Shown in pieces: positions 21,974 to 33,940 of a stretch of DNA of 64,000 nt. The notes beneath the pieces are model-generated. The model was not told the DNA's origin and searched no databases. It was given only the letters and a program-made list of their open reading frames with translations. The position numbers were made by a program, and so were the translations under genes. Source of the DNA: Asterias amurensis (taxonomy: Eukaryota > Echinodermata > Asteroidea > Forcipulatida > Asteriidae); the NCBI RefSeq assembly GCF_032118995.1, contig NC_092668.1:10023501-10087500 (forward strand), given 5' to 3'. Within the stretch, counting starts at the first letter, position 1. Every line of letters begins with the position of its first letter.

Positions 21974-22381
21974 TGGATTTCACAAAGAGTAAAAGGGAAG
22001 GTACACGTTTGGTAATTGTCAAAGACCGATCTTCTCACTTGGTGTATCCCAACATAAGCATAAAATAACAAGGCTGTGAAAATTTGAGCTAAATTGGCCA
22101 TCGAAGTTGCGAGAAAATGATGAGAGAAAAAACACCCTTGCTGGACGAATCTGTGTGCTTTCAGATAGGAATAAAAGACTTCTGGCTAGCAGAAGTCTTT
22201 CATTTCTTTTAGTGAGAATTTACCTCTTTCTCAAATCTATGCTACTTCAGAGGGAGCCGTTTCTCACCAAGTTTTATACTTACAACAAGTTAGGAGGTTC
22301 TCATCCTAACTTGGGACTAGCTCCAGTTTTGTATATCTCCTAGGACTAGTCCTAACCTAACTCTTTGTGAAATCGACCCCA
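21974..22381. mobile_element. MITE family C copy 2, split by a truncated family A copy
   Basis: The left end GGATTTCACAAAGAGT (about 21976-21991) pairs with the right end AACTCTTTGTGAAATCGACC (about 22360-22379). Between them sits a reversed family A fragment (21992-22286), then CCTAACTTGGGACTAG and CTAGGACTAGTCCTAACC typical of family C. Confidence 0.6.
21992..22286 (-). mobile_element. MITE family A copy 3, truncated, nested in a family C element
   Basis: Reversed orientation: TTTGGTAATTGTCAAAGACC, CTTCTCACTTGGTGTATC, AAATTTGAGCTAAATTGGCC and AGAGGGAGCCGTTTCTCAC are present; the far terminus is missing. Confidence 0.7.
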
Positions 22382-22539
22382 TCACAGGGCCTAATGAATA
22401 TTATTAATAATGCTAGTAATAGTGTTGGGTTCTTATATAACAGTGCGACCTAGTAGCTAGATCAAGGCACTTTATAAGATTCATCCCTGTTTATCAAGAC
22501 CCAACTCGCACTACCCGTTCATCATCTGTCTTATCATCA

Positions 22540-22735
22540 AGTAAAAAGCATGCTTGCTGGCGAGATGTCTTTTCCTTCATCAGATCCAAAGGCCTGGAAT
22601 GATCTGCCACAACATCTTAGGAACCCCTCTCCATTTCTCAGTTCAGAAAAACTTACTGTTACGGTTATCAACCATTAAGTTTGTTCTTTCTCGTATGCGC
22701 TTTGTATCCTTAGGAAAAGGCGCTGTAGCAAATTC

Positions 22736-22766
<31 letters not shown>

Positions 22767-22770
22767 GGCA
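22540..22770 (+). mobile_element. LINE 3'-end fragment with ATT tail
   Basis: One frame reads SFPSSDPKAWNDLPQHL then RNPSPFLSSEK, the hallmark C-terminus of CR1/RTE-type reverse transcriptase ORFs. A short 3' region with AAAGGCGCTGTAG follows, then (ATT)n at about 22739-22767. Everything upstream of the C-terminus is missing (5' truncation). Confidence 0.65.
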
Positions 22771-22879
22771 TACTATAAACAATCGGCAAACATTAATCAT
22801 TAGTGTAACATTAATACTACTTGATCCCACACAGCTGAGAGGGATAAAACAGTATTGCTCCCATTTATACACCTGGGCT

Positions 22880-23015
22880 AGGGGAACAATTTATGGTTAA
22901 GTCTTACTCAAGGACATAAGTTTCATGACAGGGATTCAACCCACACTCTCCAGATGACTGGGCCATTGGACTTGAGTCCGATGGCTGCTATACAGACGGC
23001 CTGGCCACAACATGT
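22880..23015 (-). mobile_element. tRNA-derived SINE S2 fragment
   Basis: Reversed copy carrying CAAGGACATAAGT, GGGATTCAACCCACACTCT and GACTTGAGTCCGATGGCTG, the promoter-box region of SINE S2 (compare 42140-42390). Confidence 0.5.
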
Positions 23016-23471
23016 GGGCCAGTGGAGGTTACAGTGAAGTGGGTGTGACACCACCTTGTTTATCAAATTATCTAAACAATTTGACCCAGTGATGAAATGA
23101 ATTATCCAAGGCGTAATGGGTCATACAGGTCAACTAGCTAACACCCCTCGCTTCTTCTGCTCACTAAATCTAATGCTGTGAAAACTATTTCCAAAATGAT
23201 ACATCAATGCAGGAGTTGATTGAAGATGCCCTCAAGTTCCTGACCTTCAATTTGAATCACACAGCATGAAGTCTTGCAATAAAAGTCAACTTCAATATAA
23301 AGGGGATAACTGGGGCTTAAAATTTACACAGGGCCTCGGTGGATTGGGCATTGGGCCTGAAAACTCAAGATTGGACAAGAATGGTGTTGAGATGTTGAGT
23401 ATATTCATTCATCAGATAGCTCCATGGACAAATCTTTTTGTAGTGCTATTTCAAAGCAGTTTATTATTATG

Positions 23472-23853
23472 TTAAAGGCAGTGGACACTATTATATTGAT
23501 AATACCTCAAAACAATTATTAGCATAAAACCTTACTTGGTGACGAGTAATGGGGAGAGGTTGATGGTATAAAACATTGTGAGAAAAAGCTCCCTCTGAAG
23601 TGACATAGTTTTCGAAAAAGAAGTAATTTTCTACGAATTTGATTTCGAGACCTCAAGCTCAGAATTTGAGGTATCGAAATCAACCATCTAAACGCACATA
23701 ACTTCATGAGACAAGCGTGTTTTTTCGGTCATTATTATCTCGCAAGTTTGATGACCGATTGAGCTCAAATTTTCACAGGTTTGTGTATGTTGAGATGCAT
23801 CAAATTCGAAGGCTATTCTTTGACAATTACCAATAGTGTACACTGGCTTTAAG
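23472..23853 (+). mobile_element. MITE family A copy 4, full length
   Basis: Starts TTAAAGGCAGTGGACACTAT, ends AGTGTACACTGGCTTTAA, with all internal family A blocks; TTAA on both flanks. Confidence 0.85.
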
Positions 23854-24106
23854 CTGTGTAAAACATTGTTGTCATTTTGATTCTGGTCTCTTTAAAATTC
23901 TGGTCCATCAGTTAAACTTTCAGCTACAATAAAGCCATGTTTTTGTCCTGATTTTGTCAACTACCAAGTCCTGATGACACATTGTTGGGTCTTGGAAGAC
24001 AAGTCCTCTCCTATACTTTAACTTTCTTTTTAAATCACACCTCACATTTTACATACAACTGACCTGCAAAACTTTCATCAATTCCCAATTATTTTTTTTT
24101 TAAACA

Positions 24107-24473
24107 CTGGACGTCTAGACACTATTGGTAATTACTAACAAATAATTGTTAGCATAAAATCTTACTTGGTAATGACCAATGGAGAGTTGTTGAAAGTATA
24201 AAACATTGTGAGAAACGGCTATATGTAGTAATGTAGTTATTGAGAAAGAGGTAAATATTCAAACATCAGAAGACTACAAGCCTGAAGCCTTCCATGCATC
24301 TGAAAGCACACACAGTTGTGCAACAAGTGTGTTTTTTCTTTTACTATTCTCTTTCAACTTTGAGGACCAATTGAGCCCAAATTTTCACAGATTTGTTATT
24401 TTATGCATGTTGGGACACACCGAGTGAGAATACTGGTCTTTTGAAAATTACCAATAGTGTCCAGTGCCTTTAA
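24107..24473 (+). mobile_element. MITE family A copy 5
   Basis: Ends CTAGACACTATTGGTAATTAC and AATTACCAATAGTGTCCAGT. The interior is more diverged than other copies (TATGTAGTAATGTAG replaces the usual block), so this is an older insertion. Confidence 0.8.
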
Positions 24474-26602
24474 CAATTCTCATACAATCCTAAGCTATTA
24501 AGACTGACCCACAAGTTACATACTTCACAGCTTGATATAAACCAATGCTTGAGGGACCCCTATCACCATGAACTGTCAAGCCAAGGTAGGGTATTGTACT
24601 CTATGCTTCTTTCCCACATAGTTTGACCACAGATTCCATGGATTTTCATGCTTCCCTGGTGATGACTGAAAAGAAAATAATTCTATTGAGTTTGAAACCT
24701 TTAACTCCTGCGACAGCTATGAAAATATTGAATAATTGAATTATCAAGAAATATTAAGGAAATTATTATGATGGAATTACTCCAAAATATAATAATATAT
24801 TAAATTTGAAAATTGTATTGCTGAAGCACCAAATATGGAAATATACAATAATGCTGATGACAATGAAATGCATTCACCATGCGCAATATAAATAACAACG
24901 ACCATGAGTACTACCACAGTCGGGTTGCTAGAGGAAGGTCCTTGAGGAAAGTATATTGACAAAATATTTGACGCTAAAAAAGCCATAAAAACCACACACT
25001 CAAACATGAAGTTTTTGTGGAAGAATCTCTGACTCACCGGAAATAAGAAGTATGGCATAATTTTTTACTTTATTTCAGAGTTGTTTTAGACAAGCCCTTG
25101 GAAACTGAGAGCAAACAAATTCAACTTAGATTTATATCAGTTTCAATATCGTAGATTTCTCTGAAAACGTCAGTTTTGGATGGTTTTGTAAAATAGTTTC
25201 AGTGAGCTACCAGGGGGGGGGGGTCATGCTGGAGTGTTCAATGTTTCAAAATTTCATGGAAACTTTTCAATATCCTAGACCCTGTGACTTTGTGAACAAG
25301 ACAGTCACCTTGTACATTGCATGGCATTTTTGGCAGGCAAGATACCACACTGGACCAATTGTTTGGGAAGTTTTACATTTTCTGATAATCTTCCATAATT
25401 TTAAGACTTATGACATTTGCCCCATGTAAGTTATTAAAAGTTAATAAAGCTGTTTTGGAATCTCAATAAAATGCAAAATATCATGCCTGCAGGAAGTCCA
25501 AGCTCTGTGGCTCTTTTGCAAACATGTATATGAGGGTCTATTGAAAATGCAATGGATGAAAAGTTCTTGGTGAGAACTAGTTATTCCAAACTTCACTTCA
25601 AGGTTTTCATGAAACAAAGTGGGGGAAAATGTAACTAATTGAAGAAAAAAAACATACATGTAATGTATGGTGTTTTTTTTTTGCTGGTTCTTTTTCTCTG
25701 TGTTTTTTTTTTTTTTTTGGGGGGGGGGATCCAGTTTTGTGTCATCATTGTGACTTTAACCCAATTGCCCAATCGAAGTTTCAGCAGTAAACACTCAGGA
25801 GTTTACTTGAATATAATAACATCATTATTGTTCCAGTGTTCTCCCTAAAATTAACTGGTTTATTAATAGTTAAATCAATTAAGGACCAGTCAAAAAGTGG
25901 TCCCGATGGCTAATTCAATTTTGAAAAGGATTTGGTAAAAAACAGGCGGACTTGGGAAAAGACAAGCTAACTGGTGCAGCTGGCTTACACTAACAAAGTC
26001 AATGGGAAACCTTCCCCTTCTACAACTTTCTCATGAATATCAGTCAACCAAAATAATGTAGCTTGTTTTGGAGATAAATGACAGATTGATATTTTAGCTT
26101 AACTTTTACTGGCAAAAAATAACAGCCCAGCACAGGTGTGCATTTTAACACCAGCCATCAAAAGAGTTATTATTTCATCCTATTAATTGAAATGAAACAA
26201 TATAAGCGAAAATTTAATGGTTCCAACATGTTATCATTGCATAGGAAATGTGTTGTGCTAGAAATATACGAGCATGAATGTATCAAATTTGTACCCCTAC
26301 CAAATGTTTATACCCTACAATGTACATTAACTGTCAATTGAATTGACAAACGACAGGCTGGTACGACTTAGGAAAAAAACCTCTGTTTTATTTGAGTCTT
26401 TTCTCATGTGAGGAAGCTTTGTAGACTGTTATAGACTAGTGGCCTCAAGTCTCAAGCTATTATAGGCACAAGCCTAAGTTTTTGTTTTGGTCAAAAAAAA
26501 ACCCATCAAAACATAAACTAAAAACACATAAAAATCAAATAGAAAACTGGAACACTCAATGCGGAACTGACATAAACTAAATATCCTCTAGAAGTAAACA
26601 GC
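24474..26602. other. non-coding, no gene seen
   Basis: AT-rich spacer with homopolymer runs (25206-25216 G, 25706-25728 T then G). A hydrophobic 93-codon frame at 24777-25058 (-) is discussed under rejected items. Confidence 0.4.
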
Positions 26603-26908
26603 TTAAAGACAGTGTACACTAATGGTAATTGTTAAAGACCAGTCTTCTCACTTGGTGTATCTCAACATATACATAAAAGAACAAACCTGTGAAAATTTGA
26701 GCTCAATCGGTCGTTGAAGTTGCGAGATAATAATGAAAGAAAAAAACACCCTTGTCACACGAAGTGGTGTGCTTTTAGATGGTTGATTTTGAGACCTCAA
26801 ATTCTAAATCTGAGGTTCGAAATCAAATTTGTGGAAAATTACATCTTTCTCGTAAACTATGTCACTTCAGAGGGAGCCGTTTCTCACAATGTTTTATACC
26901 ATCAACTG
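26603..26908 (-). mobile_element. MITE family A copy 6, truncated
   Basis: Reversed: TTAAAGACAGTGTACACTAA...TGGTAATTG, CTTCTCACTTGGTGTATC, GAGCTCAATCGG and AGAGGGAGCCGTTTCTCAC are present. It breaks off after GTTTTATACCATCAACTG. Confidence 0.8.
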
Positions 26909-28102
26909 AAAACCAAAGGTCTACTTTGCATTTAACAGGCACATAGGGTTGTTACAGTGTTGTTTTTCACCAACCCAGATCTTCCTAGCTCAAGAAATCA
27001 TTCAACTTTGCTCCTATCAAGATGCTAGACTTGTTGGCATGGAACTTAGATCTGTCTCCTCAGTATAGACTGATGTATCCATCATACACATCATGCAAGC
27101 TAATGTTTCCATCCCACTTTGAGAAGGATGGTGAGATAACTTTCTGCAATGTCACTGACTATAGCAGATGGAATAACAGGTGGTGCAGCCAGATAGGGGA
27201 GGGGGGTGGGGTTGGAGGAAAGGAAGACTTGAGACCCCCTGCTCCAAACACTTGCCCCTCCCCCTTCAAGCCACAAACAAATTACATTGAATATTTGTAC
27301 TGTACACAAACCAATGGGGAACAAATATTTTATTCAAATCATTCTGTTTACTTAATTTCCCAATAATAATAATATAATGTCAATAACCTATTGCTATTTT
27401 ATTGGTAAAGTATAAAGCTTACCACAAACCAGTTATTGCTTCTACCTATGGTTGGAATGGACCATCAGACAAATCATCAGAGTGGGGTGGGGTTTAATAA
27501 ACTAGTATAATGTATTCTACAAAAACATGAGGGGTTTGTAACCTTCCATATTAATGCATGTTGTTTTTCAAGGCTTTATGTATTATGTCCCACAATAAAA
27601 TCAAAATAATCCCTTACTACCATCCTATCCCCTCCCATCTTCATAAAACATCGCCACATCTAATTCTCACTCCTGAAAATCGACCTGCCCCTTTTCTGAA
27701 GTTCAAGACCATTAAGCCAACCCAATGGCAATACAAACATAATTCCAGAGCCCACACAGCTCCCACATGTGTGAACGGGGTCACAGGGTTTTATTTTGGT
27801 ACAAGTTTATTTTCAAGAATGATTAATGGACCACCTTGTCATAATATTTGTCAAATTTGTATCCAGTTTGACGTAACATGTGGCTGCCTGGCACCTCAGG
27901 CTTGATAGTTCATGGTGTTTAGTAGATTCAAAAGTTATATGTAGTTCTAGTAGTAGGTCTTGATCGCCTTTAGATAGTGATTATTTTCGCTTTTTGGTTA
28001 TCCACAGGCTTGTTCTCTGTGTAGTCATATTTGTATTGCCTATTCTTTGTATGTACTGTTAGCTTGGAAATAAATAAATAAAAAATAAAACAAATAGTAT
28101 GT
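26909..28102. other. non-coding spacer
   Basis: Contains a G-rich run (27198-27220) and an AAAT-type microsatellite (28067-28090). No supported exon. The frame at 27022-27132, ending at a GGTGAG donor-like site, is only weakly exon-like and lacks a good acceptor. Confidence 0.4.
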
Positions 28103-28494
28103 TTAAAGACACTGGACACCTTTGGTAATCTAATTGTAAAAGACCAGTCTTCTCACATGGTGTATCGCAACAAATGCACAAAAATAACAAACCTGTGAAA
28201 ATTTGAACTCAATTGGTTGTCAAAGTTGCGAGATAATAATGGAATTAAAAACACCCTTGTCACACGAAGTTGTGTGCTTTCAGATGCTTGAATTCCAGAC
28301 CTCTGCCGAGGTCTCGAATTCAACTGAATTTTTTAAGTGAGAAATTACCTCTTTTTCAAAAATTATGTTACTTTAGAGGGAGCCGTTTCTCACAATGTTT
28401 TATGCTATCAACAGCTCTTCATTGCTTGTTACCAAGTCAGTTTTTATGCTAACAATTATTTTGAGTAGTTATAAATAATGTCCATTGCCTTTAT
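28103..28494 (-). mobile_element. MITE family A copy 7, full length
   Basis: Reversed copy with TTAAAGACACTGGACACC at the left and AATGTCCATTGCCTTTA at the right. The interior palindrome GACCTCTGCCGAGGTC replaces the usual GAGACCTCA arms. Confidence 0.8.
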
Positions 28495-29848
28495 AGGGAA
28501 TTCATAGTTCGGTAATCACTTTTTAATGCCAATAAAACACTTACTTGGTGTAGAAGTACACCAGCTTTCGATAGTGTAAAGCCAGAGTCATCACTTCAAA
28601 ATGTGGACATGGAAAAATGTCTCAATTTTTATACCCCCCCCCCCCATATTTGAATCTGAGAAGCGTTACTGTCGGTTATGCTTCTAGGGTTAAATTTTCT
28701 TGACAAAACTTAAACTGTTTTGACCATTTACTGAGAAATATCACAGTGTGAATGGAAAACATTTGATGTATAAGGTGTATAAATCATGTCAGTTGTTCTT
28801 GACATAGGGTCACTTGTTTTGAGAAAATTAACAAAGTTACATTGCAGATACCCTTCTTGAAAACATGGCCTGACAGAATAAATACTTCCCAAATGAAAAC
28901 TAAAAGCCATGTTTTTGCCTCAAGGCTCAAATAATCTCAACATTATTTTAATCAAGGTTTACCTGTGGGACCTCTGCACAATGAGAATTTTTTCCTCCTC
29001 AATTTACAACCAAGAAACTCAATCATGATGCAAACAATAATAATGGCAAATAAAGCTGCCATTTCCATGGCGACACTGACGTAATGGAGCTTTGTAAATA
29101 AATTACAGCGATCCATCTGTTAATGAGAAGCACTGTCAAAAAAAATGCCACATCTTTGGTGCTGTGCCTGGGATGATTTGACAAACTAACAAAAGGTTCT
29201 CTGTAGCTTGTTGCTTCACAATATTAGCTCTAATCCCAAGGATTCTATAGGGTTTAACCGGGAGGAAAAGTTGATGGGAAAGAAGCTCATTTTTTTCAAC
29301 AAAGAGGAAGCTTGACCAACTTTTTTTTTCCCCTGCTAAACCAAGGTTATGATTAAGCCCCAGGCTTAGTGTCTGCTGTGAAGTTATCGGAATATCTCCC
29401 TGTCTTTCAGAAGCTTTAGCTGGAAGTGTCTTTTGGCTCCTTGGGAAAGTGCATGCTCGTGGATGTTTTTGTTAATTAATCTTTTTACCTAGATCTGCTA
29501 TTTTTTTTAATAAACACACCATCCAATGTGCATCAAGATATATACTAAGTACTTTCCCATTTCCGGTGAAAGTTGGTCAACAGGCATACCACACACATGG
29601 GATTCAAACCCACAACCTAAACCATTTTACAGGGTTTTTCCCTTAATTTTTTAGTGATAAGCCATCAGGAGGACCAAATTAAGTAAAGACAAATATTAGA
29701 TAGAACTTCCCAAACATGCCTTAGTTCTCGTTCAAATAAGACAGATGCTAAATACAACAGTGCCATGCGTCAGGAAGTTGTTCTCTATTTTATTTCTGGC
29801 CTTGTGAGAGAACTATTGGTCCAGTAAAAATGTTGAGCTACAGGCCCT
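28495..29848. other. non-coding, no gene seen
   Basis: No exon or repeat of the listed families recognised. C run at 28636-28647. Near 29520-29640 there is a diverged SINE-like stretch with GGATTCAAACCCACAACC. Confidence 0.4.
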
Positions 29849-30017
29849 GCCGTTGATTTCACAAAACTTTTCCTAACTTAAGACTAATCTTAGGACTTAG
29901 GACGAGTCCCAACCCTGCACTTTAGCATGAAGACCTTATGATTAATCCTAAGTTAAGACGAGCTACTCGTCATAACTCGAGATAAGACGAGTGCTAACTC
30001 TTTGTGAAATCGACCTC
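29849..30017. mobile_element. MITE family C copy 3
   Basis: Left end GCCGTTGATTTCACAAAAC, right end CTCTTTGTGAAATCGACC. The interior repeats TTAGGACTTAGGACGAGT and inverse TCCTAAGTTAAGACGAG. Confidence 0.75.
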
Positions 30018-30858
30018 TGCAGTCTTGTCGTTTTTCCTTCCAATCACCAGCCCTGTGGGAAGTAGCAAAAACTTCCAGCATGCACTCATTATGTGAGGCA
30101 ATGACTTTTTGACAGCATATTTATTATAATGGGTGCTTGTTGAGTTCTGCATTAGTGTAGTGGGTAAAAATCCCCCCAATTTTTTTTATCATTGATGTAG
30201 TTTGTAAAACTTAACTATCTGATAGCTAAAAGACCTCATGGGTGTAAAACATGGTTGTCTTATACACCTGTAACTTTCTGACCTCCATGATTTTGATTGC
30301 TCTTTTCAGAGCGTGGGGCACCACACATCAAAAGACAACCATCCAAGAACAGTCTCAATAAAAGTTATATTTCTTTAAAAAATAACACTGCAAGGTCAAC
30401 TTTACTTTTTCACTGAAGTTTCATGCACCATGATTCAAACTGAAACCACTATATCCTGATATGGAATACATTGTATTCAAGTTTGCCATCATAAACAACT
30501 GAGATCCTGGACAGTATTTGGCCGAGAGGGGCCTTTGGCTCATCATCCTTCCAATCCTCCAACTTCGGGTGTCCTATCACTTTCATTTTGACAGTTTCCG
30601 CTCTTTCTGCTGGGGAGTTTTAGCCTAATCATTACATGATCCATCTTTACTGTCACATCTCATGATGGGTTTTAAAGTTGGCTGTAATCCAGACTGTGTC
30701 TGGACAGCGACCATCATGGCCAACAGATTTGGAAGTAAACAACAAAATTATGACTTAAAGATAGATACAATGTACATGTTTGGTACTGACCAACAATACT
30801 CGTTTATATAAGACTTTTTGTTTCAATCTGAAATTTTACTGAGAGTACTTTTTTTCAG
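30018..30858. other. spacer or intron upstream of the 30859 exon
   Basis: No supported exon. A CTCTTTTCAG acceptor-like site at about 30301-30310 is not followed by a plausible exon with a donor. Confidence 0.4.
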
Positions 30859-30949
30859 GGGAACATTTCTCAAGTAACACTAGTAGAAAATATGCTGAAG
30901 GCCCTGATTACTTGTGATTATTTCGATTTCCCCAATGGAAAGAAACCTG
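30859..30949 (+). CDS. internal exon of an unrecognised gene (exon 1 of 2 seen)
   Basis: A pyrimidine tract ending TTTTTTTCAG precedes 30859, and the donor G|GTAAGA follows 30949. The 91-bp exon begins in phase 0 and ends in phase 1. It is open throughout and reads GNISQVTLVENMLKALITC then DYFDFPNGKKP. Its codons avoid the low-complexity look of the surrounding DNA, and its exit phase matches the entry phase of the exon at 31662. No family recognised. Upstream exons would have to lie further left, but none was found with confidence. Confidence 0.5.
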
Positions 30950-31332
30950 GTAAGAATAATCATACACTTATTAACACACGATTAACTGTTTTTGTTGTTT
31001 TCTCCAAAACATTACACCGTTGGGAAGAGTTTTTTTGGCATGGTTCTAAAAAGAGAATACACTGCTGGTTGGAATGAAAATTCAGTAGTCCTTCAAGCCT
31101 CACTCCTTTTCATTTATTTTGAAGAATAAGAAGGCAATTGCAGAGTGATGCAATAACCATCTTATGCAACCTCTCTTGCACTGTGTTAGAACCACTCACT
31201 TCAACAGTTTCTGCATCCTTATGAATTCAATTTTATTTTGCTCAACCTCTTTGGACAATCCCTGCTTTACCTGGACTGTCTTTGGTAACCCCAAATGTTC
31301 CATCATGGTGATGGATTTCATTAGAAACATCT

Positions 31333-31508
31333 GGGCCCAATTTCATAGAGCTGCTTAAGCTGAAAAAGTTGCTAAGTGCAACAAAATGTTAGCAGCCAAA
31401 ATACTACACCACTTGCACATCCTATGACTGGTATCCTGCTAACTTCTGCTCAGCAGAACATTTTAAAGCAATATTCTATGCTTATAGCAGCTCTATGAAA
31501 TTTGACCC
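31333..31508. mobile_element. MITE family D copy 2, in the intron between two candidate exons
   Basis: Begins GGGCCCAATTTCATAGAGC and ends GCTCTATGAAATTTGACCC, with ACTGGTATCCTGCTAACTT shared with 15932-16127. Confidence 0.75.
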
Positions 31509-31661
31509 TGCTAATATATAGTGTTGTTTTATTCCTTGAGGAAAATTGTTGAAATACCATCGCTTCCAATTGGAAAATTCTTGAAAGTTTGGGTTGGGTC
31601 TTTTATTCAAAGAGCGTGGGTTGTACTGGTTTTGAAGCTTATCTAAACTTATTTTTTACAG

Positions 31662-31730
31662 GAACTGTTACAACAAAGTTCTTAAAGGAAATGCTTGCAA
31701 AAAGACTAAGACCGCAAGAGAGTGACGAGG
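31662..31730 (+). CDS. internal exon of an unrecognised gene (exon 2 of 2 seen)
   Basis: An acceptor TTATTTTTTACAG precedes 31662, and the strong donor GAGG|GTAAGTG follows 31730. The exon is 69 bp, phase 1 in and phase 1 out, so joining to the 30859 exon across a 712-bp intron keeps the frame: KKP-G-TVTTKFLKEM, then LAKRLRPQESDE. The joined peptide is basic and helical-looking with no known motif. A phase-compatible acceptor also exists at 42924/42925, just before the TRIM sequence, but that is 11 kb away. Confidence 0.5.
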
Positions 31731-32029
31731 GTAAGTGACACTCCTCCCAAATATTTTTTTTTTTCATTTGGTATTTTGAGCCACCTTCAGCAATTGAAGC
31801 CTTAAGTCAGGTAGACTGAAATTCAGTCATTTTGTTTTATTAAGCCCTTTTAAAACAGGGTTACTTTTTACTTGATTGAATTCAATGATGTCCGTCCGGG
31901 CATGAAATAGTGAATATTACTGGTAGTCATAATTCTGCAAACTGGCTCCCAAACCCCTCCCTGCAACAAAATGCCCCGCCACGCTCTGCCATGTTTCTTG
32001 CGATAAGTTATGGTACAACTATAAGTCTC

Positions 32030-32446
32030 ACTTTTTCCTGATACAGAGATTGTGTAATGTAAAACCAAAACTCGAGTCAATCCAGCATTATGCCAAAGTC
32101 TCAAGAATTTTTCCAAGTTATGAGATAAATATAACTAATTCCCCTATGACCTACATTGTTACTGTAAAACCAAAACCTAAATAAATCCAGATTTATATAA
32201 TATGCAAAAGTCTCAAATCTATCCACATTACAGGGTTAAATATCACTAATTCCTGATACTGAAATTATGAACCTTCATTGTTACTGTAAAACCGAAACCA
32301 AAATTAATCAAGCTTTATATGCAAAAGTCTCAAATCTTTCCAACTTAGGGGATAAATATCACTAATTTCTGATACTAAGATTATGACCTACATGTAGTTA
32401 CTGTAAAACCAAAACCAAAATTAATCCATCATTGTGTGCAAAAGTC
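32030..32446. repeat. minisatellite, four units of about 105-121 bp
   Basis: GTAAAACCAAAACC-type blocks recur near 32058, 32164, 32285 and 32402. Each is followed by ATTAATCCA-like sequence and GCAAAAGTCTCAAATCT, and then TAAATATCACTAATT-CTGATAC. Units are diverged and non-coding. Confidence 0.75.
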
Positions 32447-33348
32447 TCTTTGCTCAGGACTTTTTTTCCTTGCCTTCAAAACACAGACACATACTGTTTT
32501 CTCATCTAGAAGATTGATATCATAGAAGGCTATTTCCTTCCTCTCCATGATAGTTTCACATTTGACAATATTGTTTTGCTCAACGGAAATTAAGTAACCG
32601 TCCATTGTGGTTGCACCATTGACTTTACTGAGCATTGTAGATTGGTGATTGTACTAATTTCTAAAACAATATTAAAACCAAAAGGTTTTACCCGTTCAGG
32701 GAAAACTCACTGTTCCACTAAATAATTTAAAACCCATGGGAGACTAGTAGTTGGAAGCATGCCTTTGGTCAAAAAATGCCCATTAGTGGCTGTCAACTTT
32801 GACCTACTTCCACTTAACCTAAAGGGTAAAAGCAAAGGTCATGTCCGGAATATTGTAATGTTTCCCATGTTGCCAGAGTATTTTTAGTTCAAAAACAAAA
32901 CAGCCTTTTTGTTTCAGGTTACTTTTCCCCCAGATGTTTAACCAAAAAATAGAAAAAAAATGGGTCTAACAATAGACACTTTTCTGTGTGTGCATGGAGA
33001 TGATTGTACATATGATGGTATCTAATGGTTGAAGGTCAAGTATCTTATGATCAAATCATTATCCAAAAGATAGAGTCCTTATGAAGGTGGGATGAAATGG
33101 TTACAAGTCTATACCCATTTGAAATGTTAAAAAAATGTTTAAAAGTGCCAACTAATACCCTTCCAGGGTAAATATTGTCAATGGTCATACAAAAATATCC
33201 AATAATGTCACAATATGGGTAACTTTTTACAGGATTCTTTTGTAGTTAACTTCTGATTTTTGAAGATTTTCAATCAAAAGGCATTGAATTTAACTTTTGA
33301 CTTTGAGGCATAAGTTCCTCTTTGAAATGTCTATTTATTGCATTTTTC
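32447..33348. other. non-coding, no gene seen
   Basis: No exon or recognised repeat. The 68-codon frame at 32429-32635 (-) overlaps the minisatellite edge and has no motif. Confidence 0.4.
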
Positions 33349-33588
33349 TTAAAGCCATTTTACACTTTCGGAATAGAAAAAAAGTTCACAAATTTACAAA
33401 TAACTTACAGGGTTTACAGAAGGTAAAGGTAAAAGACTTCTCATGAAATATTATTCCATGAAATGCTTTACTTTTTGAGAAAACATTAAAAAATTATCAA
33501 TTCTCAATAACGAGAATTACGGATTTATTGTAAACACATGTCCTGACACGGCGAATCGTGCAGAAACAAGGGTTGGTTTTCTCGTTAG
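33349..33588 (+). mobile_element. MITE family B copy 1, truncated
   Basis: TTAAAGCCATTTTACACTTT, AAAAGTTCACAAATTTACAA, CAGGGTTTACAGAAGGTAA, TTTTTGAGAAAACATTAAAA and TGACACGGCGAATCG are present; the right third is missing. Confidence 0.8.
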
Positions 33589-33750
33589 ATTAGCCAAAAA
33601 AGCTTCCATATAATCAGGGAGATTTTTAAAATTTGTTCATCAGAACATGAAAAGATTTGATTATTTTCAGGGAAGTTCCTGCAGAATCAGGGACAGTTAA
33701 CTCTGATGATCTCATGTCTAAAGGTTCACTCTGAAAGAGTATATAACAAA

Positions 33751-33940
33751 ATTGCATTGGACACTATGTCTTCACAGATGGTGTATCTCAACACATGCAT
33801 AAAATAACAAACCTGTGAAAATTTGAGCTCAATCGGTCGTCAAAGTTGTGAGATAATGATGAAAGAAAAAACACCCTTGTCCCATGAAGTTGTGTGCTTT
33901 CTGATGCTTGATTTCAAGACCTCAAATTCTAAACTTGAGG
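33751..33940 (-). mobile_element. MITE family A copy 8a, truncated, abutting an opposite copy
   Basis: Reversed family A: TTGGACACTATG, ATGGTGTATCTCAACACATG, TGAGCTCAATCGGTCG and CTCAAATTCTAAACTTGAGG. It ends in the inner palindrome where the next copy starts. Confidence 0.75.

Noticed and set aside
24777..25058. Hydrophobic 93-codon - strand frame with a GTGAGT after its first codons
   Set aside because: Composition follows from A/T-rich DNA, the splice site falls inside the frame, and no membrane-protein family was recognised.
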